The notes beneath the pieces were generated by a model. That model made no database searches. It saw nothing but the letters and a program-made list of their open reading frames with translations, and was not told the origin of the DNA. From Clostridia bacterium (GTDB taxonomy: Bacteria > Bacillota_A > Clostridia > Oscillospirales > CAG-272): 51,376 nucleotides of DNA. The position numbers and the translations under genes were made by a program. The DNA is taken from the NCBI GenBank assembly GCA_017501175.1, contig JAFVXK010000013.1, forward strand, positions 1 through 51,376, read 5' to 3'. Within the stretch, counting starts at the first letter, position 1. Each line of letters starts with the position of its first letter. Shown in pieces: positions 1 to 9,239 of this stretch.

Positions 1-1102
<1,102 letters not shown>

Positions 1103-1147
1103 GGGGTATTTCAAAGTTTCTTGCGGAATTTTAAGATAAACGCAACG

Positions 1148-1747
1148 CTATCTTATACTCTTAATAAATTTTATTGCCTCGTCGTAGGAACAAATGAGAT
1201 TTAGTGCAGAAAGCAGGGCGTCGGGCGTCATTCCGGTGGGAAGCTGCAAAAGCTCGCATAGTCTGTCGCGTCTGTCAGAAGCACCGGCAGCTCCTGTCAA
1301 GCCGTGTTCGAAAAAGTCAACTTTAGTTAGCATTTTGTCACTTTTTGAGTTTGGTAATTCTACACGCTCCCCGTCATTGATGAATGGAGCAAGCACTCTT
1401 TCGAGGATTTCGCGCGACATTCCCTCGACGCCGAGGAGTCCCGCCTTACCCGCTTTACTCTTGCGCTTCTCCTTCCCCTCTACCATAGGGATATAGGCGT
1501 GGTAAATTTTATCTTTTGGAAGTATTCCCGAAAGAAAGGAGCGTATTTGCACTCCTCCGCCGTCGGAATCGGTTAAAATTATTGCTCCGTCCGCGCAAAG
1601 TCTCCTCAAAAGCACCTGCTTTTCCTTTGAATTGAATATACCGAAGCCACCTGCAACTATAACCGTGCAGTCGAAAATCGACGAAAGCGTTGATTTATCA
1701 TATCTTCCCTCTACAATTATAGGAAGAGAAATTTTCTTCTTTTGCAT
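1148..1747 (-). CDS. rnmV: Ribonuclease M5-like Toprim/DUF4093 protein
   Basis: 199 residues. RNase M5 matures the 5S rRNA precursor in Gram-positive bacteria. The N-terminal Toprim domain shows the acidic motifs IIVEGRYDK (about residues 10-18) and ILTDSDGGG (about 57-65). The C-terminal part matches the DUF4093 half of RNase M5: HGLTGAAGASDRRDRLCELL resembles HAGLIGGPAAKCRRERLGDLL as I recall it from Bacillus RnmV. A lysine-rich insert, GKEKRKSKAGKAG, precedes GVEGMSREIL. The gene is the third of an operon: its ATG overlaps the nth stop by one base (TAATG). In Bacillus rnmV is followed by ksgA, which is absent here. It could be a related Toprim protein with another RNA substrate. Confidence 0.75.
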   Translation of the reverse strand: MQKKKISLPIIVEGRYDKSTLSSIFDCTVIVAGGFGIFNSKEKQVLLRRLCADGAIILTDSDGGGVQIRSFLSGILPKDKIYHAYIPMVEGKEKRKSKAGKAGLLGVEGMSREILERVLAPFINDGERVELPNSKSDKMLTKVDFFEHGLTGAAGASDRRDRLCELLQLPTGMTPDALLSALNLICSYDEAIKFIKSIR

Positions 1748-2403
1748 TATCTCATCTCTTTTCTATGCTTCTCACACAAGTCGGAGAGGGGACACGCCTC
1801 GCATTTTGGAGAGCGCGCCGAGCAGATTTCACGTCCGAAGAGGACTATTCTGTGGCAAAAATCCGAGCCGCTGCCGGTGGGAAGAAGCTCCCTTAAAATT
1901 TTCTCTATTTTTTCAGGCGACTTCTCTTTTTCGGGATACATACCAAGTCTTCCGCATATTCTTATGCAGTGCGTGTCGCAAACAACGGCGTCACCGTCAA
2001 AAACGTCGCCGATAATGAGATTGGCTATTTTTCTACCCACGCCCGAAAGCGTCAAAAGCTCGTCCATCGTTTGAGGAAGCTCTCCCCCGTATTTTTCAAC
2101 CAGAGTGGCAGAGGCAGCCTTAATATTCGCCGCCTTCATTCTGTAAAGTCCGCAGGATTTAACCAGCTCTTCAATGCGAGAAATATCTCCGTTTGCCATA
2201 CTCTCAGCGTTTGGAAACTCACGGAAAAGCTCTACCGAAACCTCATTAACGCGCGCGTCGGTACACTGTGCCGAAAGCCGCGCCATAACCAAAAGACGCC
2301 AGGGGTCGCCGCCGTACTTTAAGGCACATTCCGCGTCGGGATAAAGCTCACAAAGTCGCGCGGATATCCTAGCTATCCTATCCTTTTTCTCTTTTTTATT
2401 CAA
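1747..2403 (-). CDS. nth: Endonuclease III, DNA glycosylase/AP lyase
   Basis: 218 residues, normal family length. It removes oxidised pyrimidines and cleaves the abasic site by beta-elimination. The helix-hairpin-helix LSGVGRKIANLII carries the expected catalytic lysine, and VCDTHCIRI supplies the catalytic aspartate. The C-terminal [4Fe-4S] cluster loop has the canonical spacing C-x6-C-x2-C-x5-C (CSARSPKCEACPLSDLC). The start codon is TTG at 2401-2403, chosen because an AAAGGAGG site lies 9 nt upstream and homology begins there. The start overlaps the end of maf, and the stop overlaps the next start, so the three genes are translationally coupled. Confidence 0.95.
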   Translation of the reverse strand: MNKKEKKDRIARISARLCELYPDAECALKYGGDPWRLLVMARLSAQCTDARVNEVSVELFREFPNAESMANGDISRIEELVKSCGLYRMKAANIKAASATLVEKYGGELPQTMDELLTLSGVGRKIANLIIGDVFDGDAVVCDTHCIRICGRLGMYPEKEKSPEKIEKILRELLPTGSGSDFCHRIVLFGREICSARSPKCEACPLSDLCEKHRKEMR

Positions 2404-2962
2404 GGCTCTCCGCCTCCTTTACAAGTCGCTCGGTAAGCTCAAGCGAAAGTCCGACAACCGTATCAAATCTTCCCTCATAGCCTACGACGAAAGCGCCGCC
2501 AAGACCTTGTATTCCGTATGCGCCCGCCTTATCCATAGGCTCTCCCGTGGCGATATATTCATCGATTTCGGTGTCTGTCAGCTCGCGAAACTCAACACGG
2601 GTGGTGTCTGTGCCGAAGAAGGTCCTCCCTTTATAGCAAACAGCAACTCCAGTATGGACGTTGTGCCGTCTGCCCGAGAGCTTTGCAAGCATACCGTGCG
2701 CATCGGCGGCAGATTTGGGCTTTCCAAGAATTTCTCCGTCGAGCTCCACCATAGTATCAGAGGATATAACGAGAGCTTCCTTGCCGACCTTTTCGGCAAC
2801 CGCTACCCCCTTGCGAAGAGCTATTATAGCAGCGCTCTCCGCAGGTGTGCATCCTTGCGGCAGCGTTTCGTCGGCGTCCGACACTACTATTTCAAAATCC
2901 GAGTACAGCTCGGACAAAAGCTCTTTCCTTCGCGGCGATTTTGAAGCGAGTATAATACGCAT
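2396..2962 (-). CDS. maf: Maf-family nucleotide pyrophosphatase
   Basis: 188 residues starting MRIILASKSPRRKELL, the defining Maf N-terminus, whose S-x-R-R residues bind the nucleotide. Maf proteins hydrolyse dTTP/UTP or modified nucleotides to monophosphates. Further motifs are SSDTMVELDGEILGKP (catalytic Asp region) and DKAGAYGIQGLGG. I take the internal ATG at 2960-2962, because it has GGGAG just upstream and matches the family start; a reading frame open to 3010 would add an unsupported 16 residues. It is first in the maf-nth-rnmV operon and has its own promoter. The last bases overlap the nth TTG start. Confidence 0.95.
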   Translation of the reverse strand: MRIILASKSPRRKELLSELYSDFEIVVSDADETLPQGCTPAESAAIIALRKGVAVAEKVGKEALVISSDTMVELDGEILGKPKSAADAHGMLAKLSGRRHNVHTGVAVCYKGRTFFGTDTTRVEFRELTDTEIDEYIATGEPMDKAGAYGIQGLGGAFVVGYEGRFDTVVGLSLELTERLVKEAESLE

Positions 2963-2988
2963 ACAGCTCTCCCTTCGGTTTTTAAGAT

Positions 2989-3017
2989 ATGATACCACAA
3001 AGTCGGGCAAAAGTCAA
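2989..3017 (-). promoter_or_regulatory. Sigma-A-type promoter of the maf-nth-rnmV operon
   Basis: Minus strand: -35 TTGACT (3012-3017), 17-nt spacer, -10 TATCAT (2989-2994), about 25 nt upstream of the maf ATG. Confidence 0.75.
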
Positions 3018-3026
3018 CATAATATA

Positions 3027-3060
3027 CGAAAAGCCGAGCGAATAATCGCTCGGCTTAAAA
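3027..3060 (-). terminator. Rho-independent terminator of the solute-binding protein gene
   Basis: A perfect 10-bp stem, AAGCCGAGCG (3031-3040) with CGCTCGGCTT (3047-3056) and a 6-nt loop, flanked on the minus-strand reading by TTTTC. It lies just after the stop of the lipoprotein gene and just before the maf promoter. Confidence 0.85.
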
Positions 3061-3075
3061 TCGTCGTTTTTAAAA

Positions 3076-4836
3076 TTACGGAGCCAAGAGAGAGTCGTCC
3101 TCGTACTTTACACGAATCTGCTCAAGGAACTCTTCCTTAAGCTGAACTGCAGCAGTGTAGTCGGTACGAATCTCCGTGGGCTGATAATCCCACTTATCCC
3201 AGATAAGCTGGCACCATCTCTTGTTGGTTGCACCTGCATAAGTAGATACTGCGTCGTCGTAGATCTTGTCAAGTGCGGTAGAAACGTTCTTACGAAGCTC
3301 CTGAAGAACCTCAACCGTGTGCTTATCACCGCCTGCGATAGCGTACTGAAGCTCGGTATCGTAGTAGTAGTTAAGTATATCGGTGGAGTGAGTTGACTGA
3401 TAATCGAGCCAAGCGGTGCACTCCTTGAACTTGGTGGTAGCAACCGAGATTGCCGCAACCTTAGCAATGTTGTGAGATGCGGTGCGGTAGTATCTGTTAA
3501 CGCCCTTTGCATCAACGTCAAGAGCTTTATCGAAGGTTCTGTACATGGGAACGGGAGCAACAGCAACGCCGTAGCCCTCACCCTTTGCAAGCATCTCCTG
3601 ATATGCGGGCTGCTCAAGGTTTCCTGCGCAAATGATACCGCCGAAGAGCATCTGGTCGTTAGCGAAGAGCTGCTCTATGAGCATAGAGGGAGTGCTGTCA
3701 AAGCTATACTTCGAAGGCTCGCCGTTGTCGGTGTTTTTGGTAAATGCATAAACACCGGTGGACTGGAAGAGTGAAGTAACTGCGTCACAGAACTCACCGT
3801 AAACGCCTGCGGATGCAGGGTAAGATACGTTATAGAAACCGGTTTCCTCGTTGACGGTTCTGTCAATGATAGTTATACCGCTTCCGTAAAGAAGTCCCGA
3901 GCCGTGAAGACCGGAAAGAGATGCGTCAAGACCGAAGCCGTATATATCCTCATTAATATTAATGTTTTCACCTGTCTGATCGTGAACAGCGGCAGAAAGA
4001 ACCTTGAGAGCATCGTAATTCCACTGGTAGTCCCAAATTACAGAGTTGTAAAAATCGTTGATTGAAAAGCTACCGTCACCGTCTGCATTGTACTGCTCAA
4101 CCATCGTTACGTCAATACCCTCGAGCATAGCGATGTTAACGGGAACGATGAAGAATGCGCGAACAACGTCGGTGAGATAGTCGGATGCAAGAACGTACAT
4201 CTTTCTCGTAGAGAAGGAAAGCGAGTTCATAAGGTCGTACATGTATCCCTCGTCATCTACGGAAGCGTCGTAATTCTTGTCATAAACGAATTCGAAGTAG
4301 TTCTTATCCTCGGACTTATACATCGTGGTGGAACGAAGGTTCGCAAACGCACCCTGAAGAGATGCGCTGACGGTATCGTACATAAAGTTAACGTAAATGT
4401 CCGCAGAGGTGTCCGAGTAGGACTTGGACTCGTTAGCTATACGGCTGATATTCTGACCCCACGCGTAATCCTTAACGTCAGGAAGGTAGGTCCAATGGAT
4501 ATCGGTTCTACTGACCGCCGTAGCTCTTCCGTTTCTGTAACGGATATCGTCGTCAAGCGGGTCGTTGTAATTGGTATCCTTTCCTGCAAGATATCTTCTT
4601 ACCTGTGAAACGAGCTCGCCTGAACAAGTGTGCTCGGAAAGCTCAACGTTGAGCGTCTTGGTACTCCAGGTGTACTCGTAGTACTTCGATACGCCCTTTT
4701 CGTCGTCGGTGAACTCGCTATCGTCACGGTCGCCGCCGAAATCGTCGTCTTCGTTTCTATCGCAAGACGCCAGCATACCGCAGACACCAAGCATCATCGC
4801 CAGAACAAGAAGAAGGCAAAGAATTCTTTTTTTCAT
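3076..4836 (-). CDS. Extracellular solute-binding lipoprotein (ABC importer receptor)
   Basis: 586 residues. It begins with a class II signal peptide, MKKRILCLLLVLAMMLGVCGMLASC (residues 1-25; lipobox LASC). A very acidic linker, NEDDDFGGDRDDSEFTDDE, follows. The remainder has the look of family 1 extracellular solute-binding proteins of carbohydrate ABC importers, but is longer than the usual 430-500 residues. Near the C-terminus it has APVPMYRTF and AISVATTKFKECTAWLDY, typical of the domain that closes over the ligand. No permease or ATPase gene is adjacent, so it is an orphan receptor here. The start has AAAGGAG 7 nt upstream. It is expressed from its own promoter through a long structured leader. 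The ligand is unknown; sugars are the family default. Confidence 0.8.
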   Translation of the reverse strand: MKKRILCLLLVLAMMLGVCGMLASCDRNEDDDFGGDRDDSEFTDDEKGVSKYYEYTWSTKTLNVELSEHTCSGELVSQVRRYLAGKDTNYNDPLDDDIRYRNGRATAVSRTDIHWTYLPDVKDYAWGQNISRIANESKSYSDTSADIYVNFMYDTVSASLQGAFANLRSTTMYKSEDKNYFEFVYDKNYDASVDDEGYMYDLMNSLSFSTRKMYVLASDYLTDVVRAFFIVPVNIAMLEGIDVTMVEQYNADGDGSFSINDFYNSVIWDYQWNYDALKVLSAAVHDQTGENININEDIYGFGLDASLSGLHGSGLLYGSGITIIDRTVNEETGFYNVSYPASAGVYGEFCDAVTSLFQSTGVYAFTKNTDNGEPSKYSFDSTPSMLIEQLFANDQMLFGGIICAGNLEQPAYQEMLAKGEGYGVAVAPVPMYRTFDKALDVDAKGVNRYYRTASHNIAKVAAISVATTKFKECTAWLDYQSTHSTDILNYYYDTELQYAIAGGDKHTVEVLQELRKNVSTALDKIYDDAVSTYAGATNKRWCQLIWDKWDYQPTEIRTDYTAAVQLKEEFLEQIRVKYEDDSLLAP

Positions 4837-4985
4837 ATCTGCTCCTTTTCTATTTTCGAGCCAAATCTTTCGGTCCTTGGCTCACGAACCGTATTTATTA
4901 AAGCTTCGTTATTATCCCGCGTCGGCGGGAAAAGGCACCCATCGGCTATCGGAAACGGTATCCGAGGCTGTCACGCTACTTTAGC
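4837..4985 (-). promoter_or_regulatory. Structured 5' leader of the solute-binding protein gene, possible cis-regulatory RNA
   Basis: About 150 nt of non-coding leader lies between promoter and ATG. It holds at least three hairpins: TCGGA/TCCGA (4949-4953 with 4961-4965), TCCCGC/GCGGGA (4915-4920 with 4925-4930, loop GTCG), and GAGCCAA/TTGGCTC (4858-4864 with 4877-4883) just before the ribosome site. I could not match it by eye to a known riboswitch class. No T-run follows the GC-rich hairpin, so if it regulates, control of translation start is more likely than attenuation. Confidence 0.45.
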
Positions 4986-4991
4986 GAATAT

Positions 4992-5020
4992 ATAATATCA
5001 TACTGTTTTTGAAAAATCAA
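4992..5020 (-). promoter_or_regulatory. Sigma-A-type promoter of the solute-binding protein gene
   Basis: Minus strand: -35 TTGATT (5015-5020), 17-nt spacer, -10 TATTAT (4992-4997). The predicted start site is near 4985, about 150 nt before the ATG. Confidence 0.7.
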
Positions 5021-5055
5021 GTACAAAATATGAACACGGGTATTTTCTTGCACTA

Positions 5056-5116
5056 TGCACAATGCTTTTTTGGTGTTTTTGTGCATTTGTACCAACCGTT
5101 TTCGACAAAATCGGTT
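5056..5116 (-). terminator. Two hairpins downstream of the MFS gene, possible terminator
   Basis: Right after the MFS stop codon are AACCG-TTTT/AAAA-CGGTT (5094-5102 with 5107-5116, one bulged base) and then TGCACAA/TTGTGCA (5056-5062 with 5079-5085). Neither has a clean U-tract on the minus strand, so a termination role is only plausible. Confidence 0.35.
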
Positions 5117-6438
5117 CAATGCTCGCGCTTTTTCAGCTTTGGAAGCAGAGCAAAGAGAAGAAGCACCACAGCTCCTGCCGCGAGATAAATCTCCGGCGCC
5201 GGAATATATTGCGTGGTCATAGCGTCTGCCGAGGAAGAGTCCGGGAGAGGAATGTTAGCCGCCTTGTTTATCGCGTTTCCAACGAGAGGACCTATTATCA
5301 TCGGAATAAGAACACTGAATATCATACGCACCCCCTGTAGCTTTCCTGCGTCTTGGGGTGGAGTGTTGTCACGCACTATTGCTCCTGCAAGCGCCGAAAC
5401 GAAGATGTAGCCCGTAATCATAACGCAGCCCGCAGCTCCAAACAGTATAAGACGGGCGGTATGACTTCCCCATTTTGAAAAATACATAGCAAACAGTCCC
5501 ACTGCCATAACGCCTGCCGCGTAGTAAAGAAGCCCCGCCTTATCCTTTGTGTCCGAAAGGCGCGTCAGATAGAGATTTATTCCCGCGCCTACGAGTATTG
5601 CAAGCGCAAAGACAGCGCTGTACTCAATTACGCTGAACCCGAGGTAAGTAGTCATATAAATTATCATATACGGCATAAATATCTGGCAGGCTATGCCGTA
5701 TATCATTATAACGAGGAAGGCCAGATAAAGCGTAGGGTTAGCCTTCACAGTCGAAGGACGGAAGCCGTAAATCATATCGCGCAGTCTGCCGTTTTTCTCA
5801 AGCCTTTCGCTGTCGCGTATTAAGAAAAGTCCGCAAGCGCCCGAAAGAGATATAACTATTCCGAGAATAAGGAAGAGATTAGTGTATCCTATAAATCCGA
5901 CAAGAATGCCAAATCCCCCCGCGACTACCAACATAGCAAGAAGAGGAAGAATGGAAAGAACGCCCTCTATACTGCCCCTGAACGACGGCTCGGTGTTATC
6001 GGTAACCCACGCGTTAAAAGCGGCATCGTTAGCAGTAGAGCCGAACAGCGTCATAACGCAGTCACAGACAACGGCAAGCGCGAGCGCTGTCGGAACAGCC
6101 TTCTCCACACTCATACCAAAAACGCTTGACACAAGCTCGGGCGATAGAAATCCAAACAGCGCAACCGTCACGCCCCATATAATATATCCTATGGATATAA
6201 AACCTCGACGGTTACCGAGCTTATCCGAAAGAGAGCCTGCCACTAGCGTGACAAGCGTAGCGACAACTCCCGACGCCTGCACCATAAGGGTTATGGAGTC
6301 AAGCGACGGTGCGATCTCCTCAAACACGAAGAGATTGAAGTACATATTCTCAACCGACCAGGCTATCTGTCCTATCATTCCAAACAAAAGAAGGACTGCC
6401 ATATTTCTCGGCGACAGCGTTTTTTTCTCGTTTAACAT
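5116..6438 (-). CDS. Major facilitator superfamily transporter, 12 membrane segments
   Basis: 440 residues rich in hydrophobic segments along the whole length. It shows the MFS loop 2-3 signature GSLSDKLGNRRGF near residues 72-84 and a second-half counterpart, YLTRLSDTKDKAG. General shape and motifs fit the sugar/cation symporter-like MFS groups, but the substrate cannot be assigned. I use the ATG at 6436-6438 (MLNEKKTLSPRNM), because GTGAGG lies about 9 nt upstream; the frame is open from a GTG at 6453 that lacks a ribosome site. It has its own near-consensus promoter, placed back to back with that of the DUF308 gene. Confidence 0.85.
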   Translation of the reverse strand: MLNEKKTLSPRNMAVLLLFGMIGQIAWSVENMYFNLFVFEEIAPSLDSITLMVQASGVVATLVTLVAGSLSDKLGNRRGFISIGYIIWGVTVALFGFLSPELVSSVFGMSVEKAVPTALALAVVCDCVMTLFGSTANDAAFNAWVTDNTEPSFRGSIEGVLSILPLLAMLVVAGGFGILVGFIGYTNLFLILGIVISLSGACGLFLIRDSERLEKNGRLRDMIYGFRPSTVKANPTLYLAFLVIMIYGIACQIFMPYMIIYMTTYLGFSVIEYSAVFALAILVGAGINLYLTRLSDTKDKAGLLYYAAGVMAVGLFAMYFSKWGSHTARLILFGAAGCVMITGYIFVSALAGAIVRDNTPPQDAGKLQGVRMIFSVLIPMIIGPLVGNAINKAANIPLPDSSSADAMTTQYIPAPEIYLAAGAVVLLLFALLPKLKKREH

Positions 6439-6473
6439 TTGTGTTTGCCTCACTTCGATTTCATTCTTTTATT

Positions 6474-6502
6474 ATGATACCACACCGGACGCTGATTGTC
6501 AA
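6474..6502 (-). promoter_or_regulatory. Sigma-A-type promoter of the MFS gene
   Basis: Minus strand: perfect -35 TTGACA (6497-6502), 17-nt spacer, -10 TATCAT (6474-6479). Confidence 0.8.
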
Positions 6503-6530
6503 CTTCACCTGTCCGAAGAAATATTTGCTA

Positions 6531-6559
6531 TTGAGTATTTCGATAAAATGTGATACAAT
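6531..6559 (+). promoter_or_regulatory. Sigma-A-type promoter of the DUF308 gene
   Basis: -35 TTGAGT (6531-6536), 17-nt spacer, -10 TACAAT (6554-6559), divergent from the MFS promoter some 30 nt away. Confidence 0.75.
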
Positions 6560-6584
6560 AGGAATAAGCAAAGGAGTTTTTATT

Positions 6585-7184
6585 ATGAACAAGATACGAA
6601 ATTTCATTTCGCGATTTAATAAACAAGCGCTGGTCGGCGGCTTATGCCTCGCTCTCGGAATATGCTTTATTGCCTTGTCGGGCGCTTTCTTATCGGTTAC
6701 GGTCAGAGTAGCGGGAGCAATTCTCGGACTGATTTCGGCTGTGCGCTTTATTTTCGCAATCAAGCAGTACAGGGGCGGTTTTCTAACCGCGGCGGTAGTA
6801 AATTCGGCGCTTCTCTTTCTTGTCGGGCTTGTTGTCGCTCTTAATCCCGGCGGTACGCTAAATCTTATATACGCCACTATCGGCGCTTATCTCGTGATAA
6901 ATGCATTGACGCACCTTTATCGCTTGGCAACCGCTAAAAAAATGGTGAAAAATCTCTCGTGGTGGGTTGAAATGCTAAGCTCCGCGGTAATTCTGGTGCT
7001 TGGATTTTGGCTTATATTCCTGCCGGGCGTAGCGCAAAGGTTAACCGAAATACTCGCAGGTGTGGCGCTTATAATAAAATCCGCAGAGCTGTTTGAAAAG
7101 GCGTACAACGAGGAAAAACAACGCAAAAAACAGAAAAGCAACGACATTGAGGCAGACTTCGTGGATAAATCCCACGAGCTGTAA
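6585..7184 (+). CDS. DUF308/HdeD-like small membrane protein
   Basis: 199 residues with about six hydrophobic segments, including LVGGLCLALGICFIALSG, FLTAAVVNSALLFLVGLVV and SAVILVLGFWLIFLPG. These have the glycine-rich pattern of the DUF308 (HdeD-type) repeat family. HdeD is linked to acid resistance in Escherichia coli, but the Clostridia members have no established role. The charged tail (EEKQRKKQKSNDIEADF) is presumably cytoplasmic. The start is the ATG at 6585 with AAGGAG 9 nt upstream; a longer open frame upstream overlaps the MFS promoter and is not used. The gene stands alone between its promoter and a strong terminator. Confidence 0.8.
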   Translation: MNKIRNFISRFNKQALVGGLCLALGICFIALSGAFLSVTVRVAGAILGLISAVRFIFAIKQYRGGFLTAAVVNSALLFLVGLVVALNPGGTLNLIYATIGAYLVINALTHLYRLATAKKMVKNLSWWVEMLSSAVILVLGFWLIFLPGVAQRLTEILAGVALIIKSAELFEKAYNEEKQRKKQKSNDIEADFVDKSHEL

Positions 7185-7207
7185 GCCTCGCAAAAGCAAG
7201 AAATAGA

Positions 7208-7242
7208 AAAAGGGTGTCCCGCATCTTTCGGGACACCCTTTT
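7208..7242. terminator. Bidirectional rho-independent terminator between convergent genes
   Basis: GGGTGTCCCG (7212-7221) pairs with CGGGACACCC (7229-7238), extended by AAAA/TTTT on both sides. The stem therefore ends in a U-run in either direction and serves both the DUF308 gene (plus) and the CotF-like gene (minus). Confidence 0.9.
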
Positions 7243-7250
7243 AGCAAGCA

Positions 7251-7706
7251 TCAGTTATACATTCCGTTAACCGACATATAGTTGTAAAGCTTTTCGCCGT
7301 GGTTCTGCTCTTCCTTTTGAATGGAAGCAAGAACGTCTCGCAAAAGCGGCTGGGAAAATTCAAAAACGCAGGTGTTATAGACACTCGAAACGTGCTTTTC
7401 CATCGAAAGCGCGTCCTTGCAAAGATAGGCGTCGTTCTTCTGCGCCTCCTCGGAGCAAGCGGATTTTTCACAAGTGAATTTCTCCTCGGTTGCGCTCTTT
7501 GGCTGCTCTGCGGTAACGTCATCTCCCGCCAGAATTTTTGTAATCGTTGCAAGATGTCCTGCCTCGTGCGTCTTAATTGAATTGAAAAGATTTGAAAGGC
7601 AGGGGTCGCACGCCTCTTCGGCATACTTTGTGTACTTCAGAATACAAAGCTGCTCTGCTCCCTTCAAATCCTCAAGCAGAGTTCTTTCCTTTTGTGTTAA
7701 AACCAT
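7251..7706 (-). CDS. CotF-family spore coat protein (ferritin-like helical bundle)
   Basis: 151 residues. MVLTQKERTLLEDLKGAEQL is the characteristic start of Coat_F proteins, and HEAGHLATITKILAG in the middle gives the ferritin-like helix pattern with conserved His/Glu. The second half, SVYNTCVFEFSQPLLRDVL and IQKEEQNHGEKLYNYM, repeats the helix theme. A cysteine-bearing loop (CEKSACSEE, about residues 80-88) separates the halves. These proteins are found in spore coats of Bacilli and Clostridia, so this gene hints that the organism, or its ancestors, forms endospores. GGGAGG lies 9 nt before the ATG. No other spore gene is nearby. Confidence 0.8.
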   Translation of the reverse strand: MVLTQKERTLLEDLKGAEQLCILKYTKYAEEACDPCLSNLFNSIKTHEAGHLATITKILAGDDVTAEQPKSATEEKFTCEKSACSEEAQKNDAYLCKDALSMEKHVSSVYNTCVFEFSQPLLRDVLASIQKEEQNHGEKLYNYMSVNGMYN

Positions 7707-7758
7707 ATTAACCTCCCTTGCGCCCGTGGCGCATCGTTATCGGCTGTGCCGTAAGACA

Positions 7759-7787
7759 AGTATAGACCCCGCCGTTCTCTTTTATTC
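7759..7787 (-). promoter_or_regulatory. Candidate sporulation-sigma promoter of the CotF-like gene
   Basis: Minus strand: GAATA (7783-7787), 18 nt, then TATACT (7759-7764). This recalls the GNATA / CATANTA pattern of forespore sigma F/G promoters with mismatches. A vegetative reading (TTGAAT, 19-nt spacer, TATACT) is also possible. Confidence 0.3.
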
Positions 7788-8105
7788 AAATGCTTTTTAT
7801 TTCGAAATTTATTGGCAAAAGCGAAGCTCAAGGTCGCATAAATTGACAACTTTAATTTACATTTTGCACTTGTCGAAGCGGTTTTCTTTTGTTCTCGTAC
7901 ACTCTCTTTTCTCAACACGGGTATCCACTATCCGTCCTTCGTTGAAGAAAACGGGGCTCTTTTTCACGCCTAAAAATCAAAATATTGTTAATTTTGTGTT
8001 TTTCTCTTTATTTTTTCGTTCTTTTGTGTTATAATGTTAAACGGACATTTTTACCTTAACGGTATTAGCATAATTAGAACAGCGCAAACTGAAAGGATTT
8101 CTACT
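7788..8105 (+). promoter_or_regulatory. Intergenic region with extended -10 promoter for the DUF1385 operon
   Basis: This non-coding stretch of about 320 nt is AT-rich, and I see no RNA gene in it. At 8027-8035 is TGTTATAAT, an extended -10 element (TGn plus a perfect TATAAT at 8030-8035). The -35 region (about 8007-8012, TTTATT) is poor, as expected for extended -10 promoters. AAAGGA sits about 10 nt before the ATG at 8106. Confidence 0.6.
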
Positions 8106-9239
8106 ATGAAGAAAGACAAAAAGGAGCTCTCCTGCCGTCTTGGCAAGGTTGGCGGTCAGGCGGTGCTTGAGGGCGTTATGATGAAGGCGGGCGACAGAAC
8201 CGTCACCACCTGCCGAAAGCCTGACGGCAGTATATATCTCACCGATGCAAAATTCGTGTCGGTAAGACGGAAAAACAAATTTCTCGACCTACCCATTATT
8301 CGCGGCGTAGTCAATTTCGTTGAAATGATGATTTTGAGTATGAAAACCATGACCGCTGCCGCCGAGGCTCTCGGCATTGAAGAGGAAGAAGAAACCAAGT
8401 TCGAAAAATGGCTGAAAAAGCACTTTGGCGCAAGACTTGTTGACTTCATAATGGTTATAGGTCTTGTCCTCGGACTTGCCCTTTCTCTTTTCCTCTTTTT
8501 GTTCCTACCGAACCTGATATCCTCGCTTTTGGACACCTATGTGTTTGGCGGAAAGCTCGGCGTATGGACGGCTGTGACCGAGGGTGTGCTAAAGGTTCTG
8601 ATTTTTCTAGCTTATCTCTGGCTCGTTTCCTTGATGCCCGACATCAAGCGTACCTTTATGTACCACGGTGCAGAGCACAAATCGATTGCCTGCTTTGAGG
8701 CGGGCGACGAACTTACGCCCGAGTGCGCAAAGAAATATACTCGCTTCCACCCCCGTTGCGGAACGAGCTTTATGTTCCTTACCATTCTCATCGGCATTTT
8801 CGCAGGCTTCTTCATTAAACAGCTCATTCCCGGACTGCCTACCCTGCTTTATACGGTTATAAGGCTCGCAATTCTGCCGATACTTATGGGACTTGGCTAT
8901 GAGGTCATACGCCTTGCGGGCAAGCACGACAATATCGCGACGCGCATTATGTCAGCGCCGGGTCTTTGGGCGCAGCGCCTTACCACGAAAGAGCCTACCG
9001 ACGATATGCTGGAGGTTGCCATCATTTCTTTGAAATGCGCGCTCCGCGACGACTTCCCCGAATTCAAGGAATTCTATGAAGCGCGCGGTTGGGAGAAAAA
9101 AGAAGACGTCACCGAAGAGCAGACCGCAGCTGACACTCCTGCCGAAGCCGACGCGCCTGTCGAAAACCCCGATAGAGCCGAGGAAATTTTTGAGGACGTC
9201 GTTGCCTTTGAGGCGAAGCCGAGCGAGGACGCTGTATGA
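8106..9239 (+). CDS. DUF1385 family membrane protein
   Basis: 377 residues. It begins with KVGGQAVLEGVMMKAGDR, the signature of DUF1385, and continues with LPIIRGVVNFVEMM and the histidine-containing MYHGAEHKSIACFEAG and RFHPRCGTSFMFL. Four or so membrane helices are visible. The family sits next to prmC across Firmicutes, as here (4-nt overlap), but its biochemical role is not established. The acidic tail after residue about 335 (EEQTAADTPAEADAPVEN) is a disordered extension. The start is the ATG at 8106; the frame is open 24 codons further up, but that part covers the promoter. Confidence 0.88.
   Translation: MKKDKKELSCRLGKVGGQAVLEGVMMKAGDRTVTTCRKPDGSIYLTDAKFVSVRRKNKFLDLPIIRGVVNFVEMMILSMKTMTAAAEALGIEEEEETKFEKWLKKHFGARLVDFIMVIGLVLGLALSLFLFLFLPNLISSLLDTYVFGGKLGVWTAVTEGVLKVLIFLAYLWLVSLMPDIKRTFMYHGAEHKSIACFEAGDELTPECAKKYTRFHPRCGTSFMFLTILIGIFAGFFIKQLIPGLPTLLYTVIRLAILPILMGLGYEVIRLAGKHDNIATRIMSAPGLWAQRLTTKEPTDDMLEVAIISLKCALRDDFPEFKEFYEARGWEKKEDVTEEQTAADTPAEADAPVENPDRAEEIFEDVVAFEAKPSEDAV

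Noticed and set aside
4837..4985. Assignment of the leader to a known riboswitch class
   Set aside because: I compared it by memory with c-di-GMP, fluoride, ZTP, glycine and TPP cores and found no convincing match.
6441..6584. Extension of the DUF308 gene to an upstream start at 6441
   Set aside because: It would include both divergent promoters; the ATG at 6585 has AAGGAG and fits the family.
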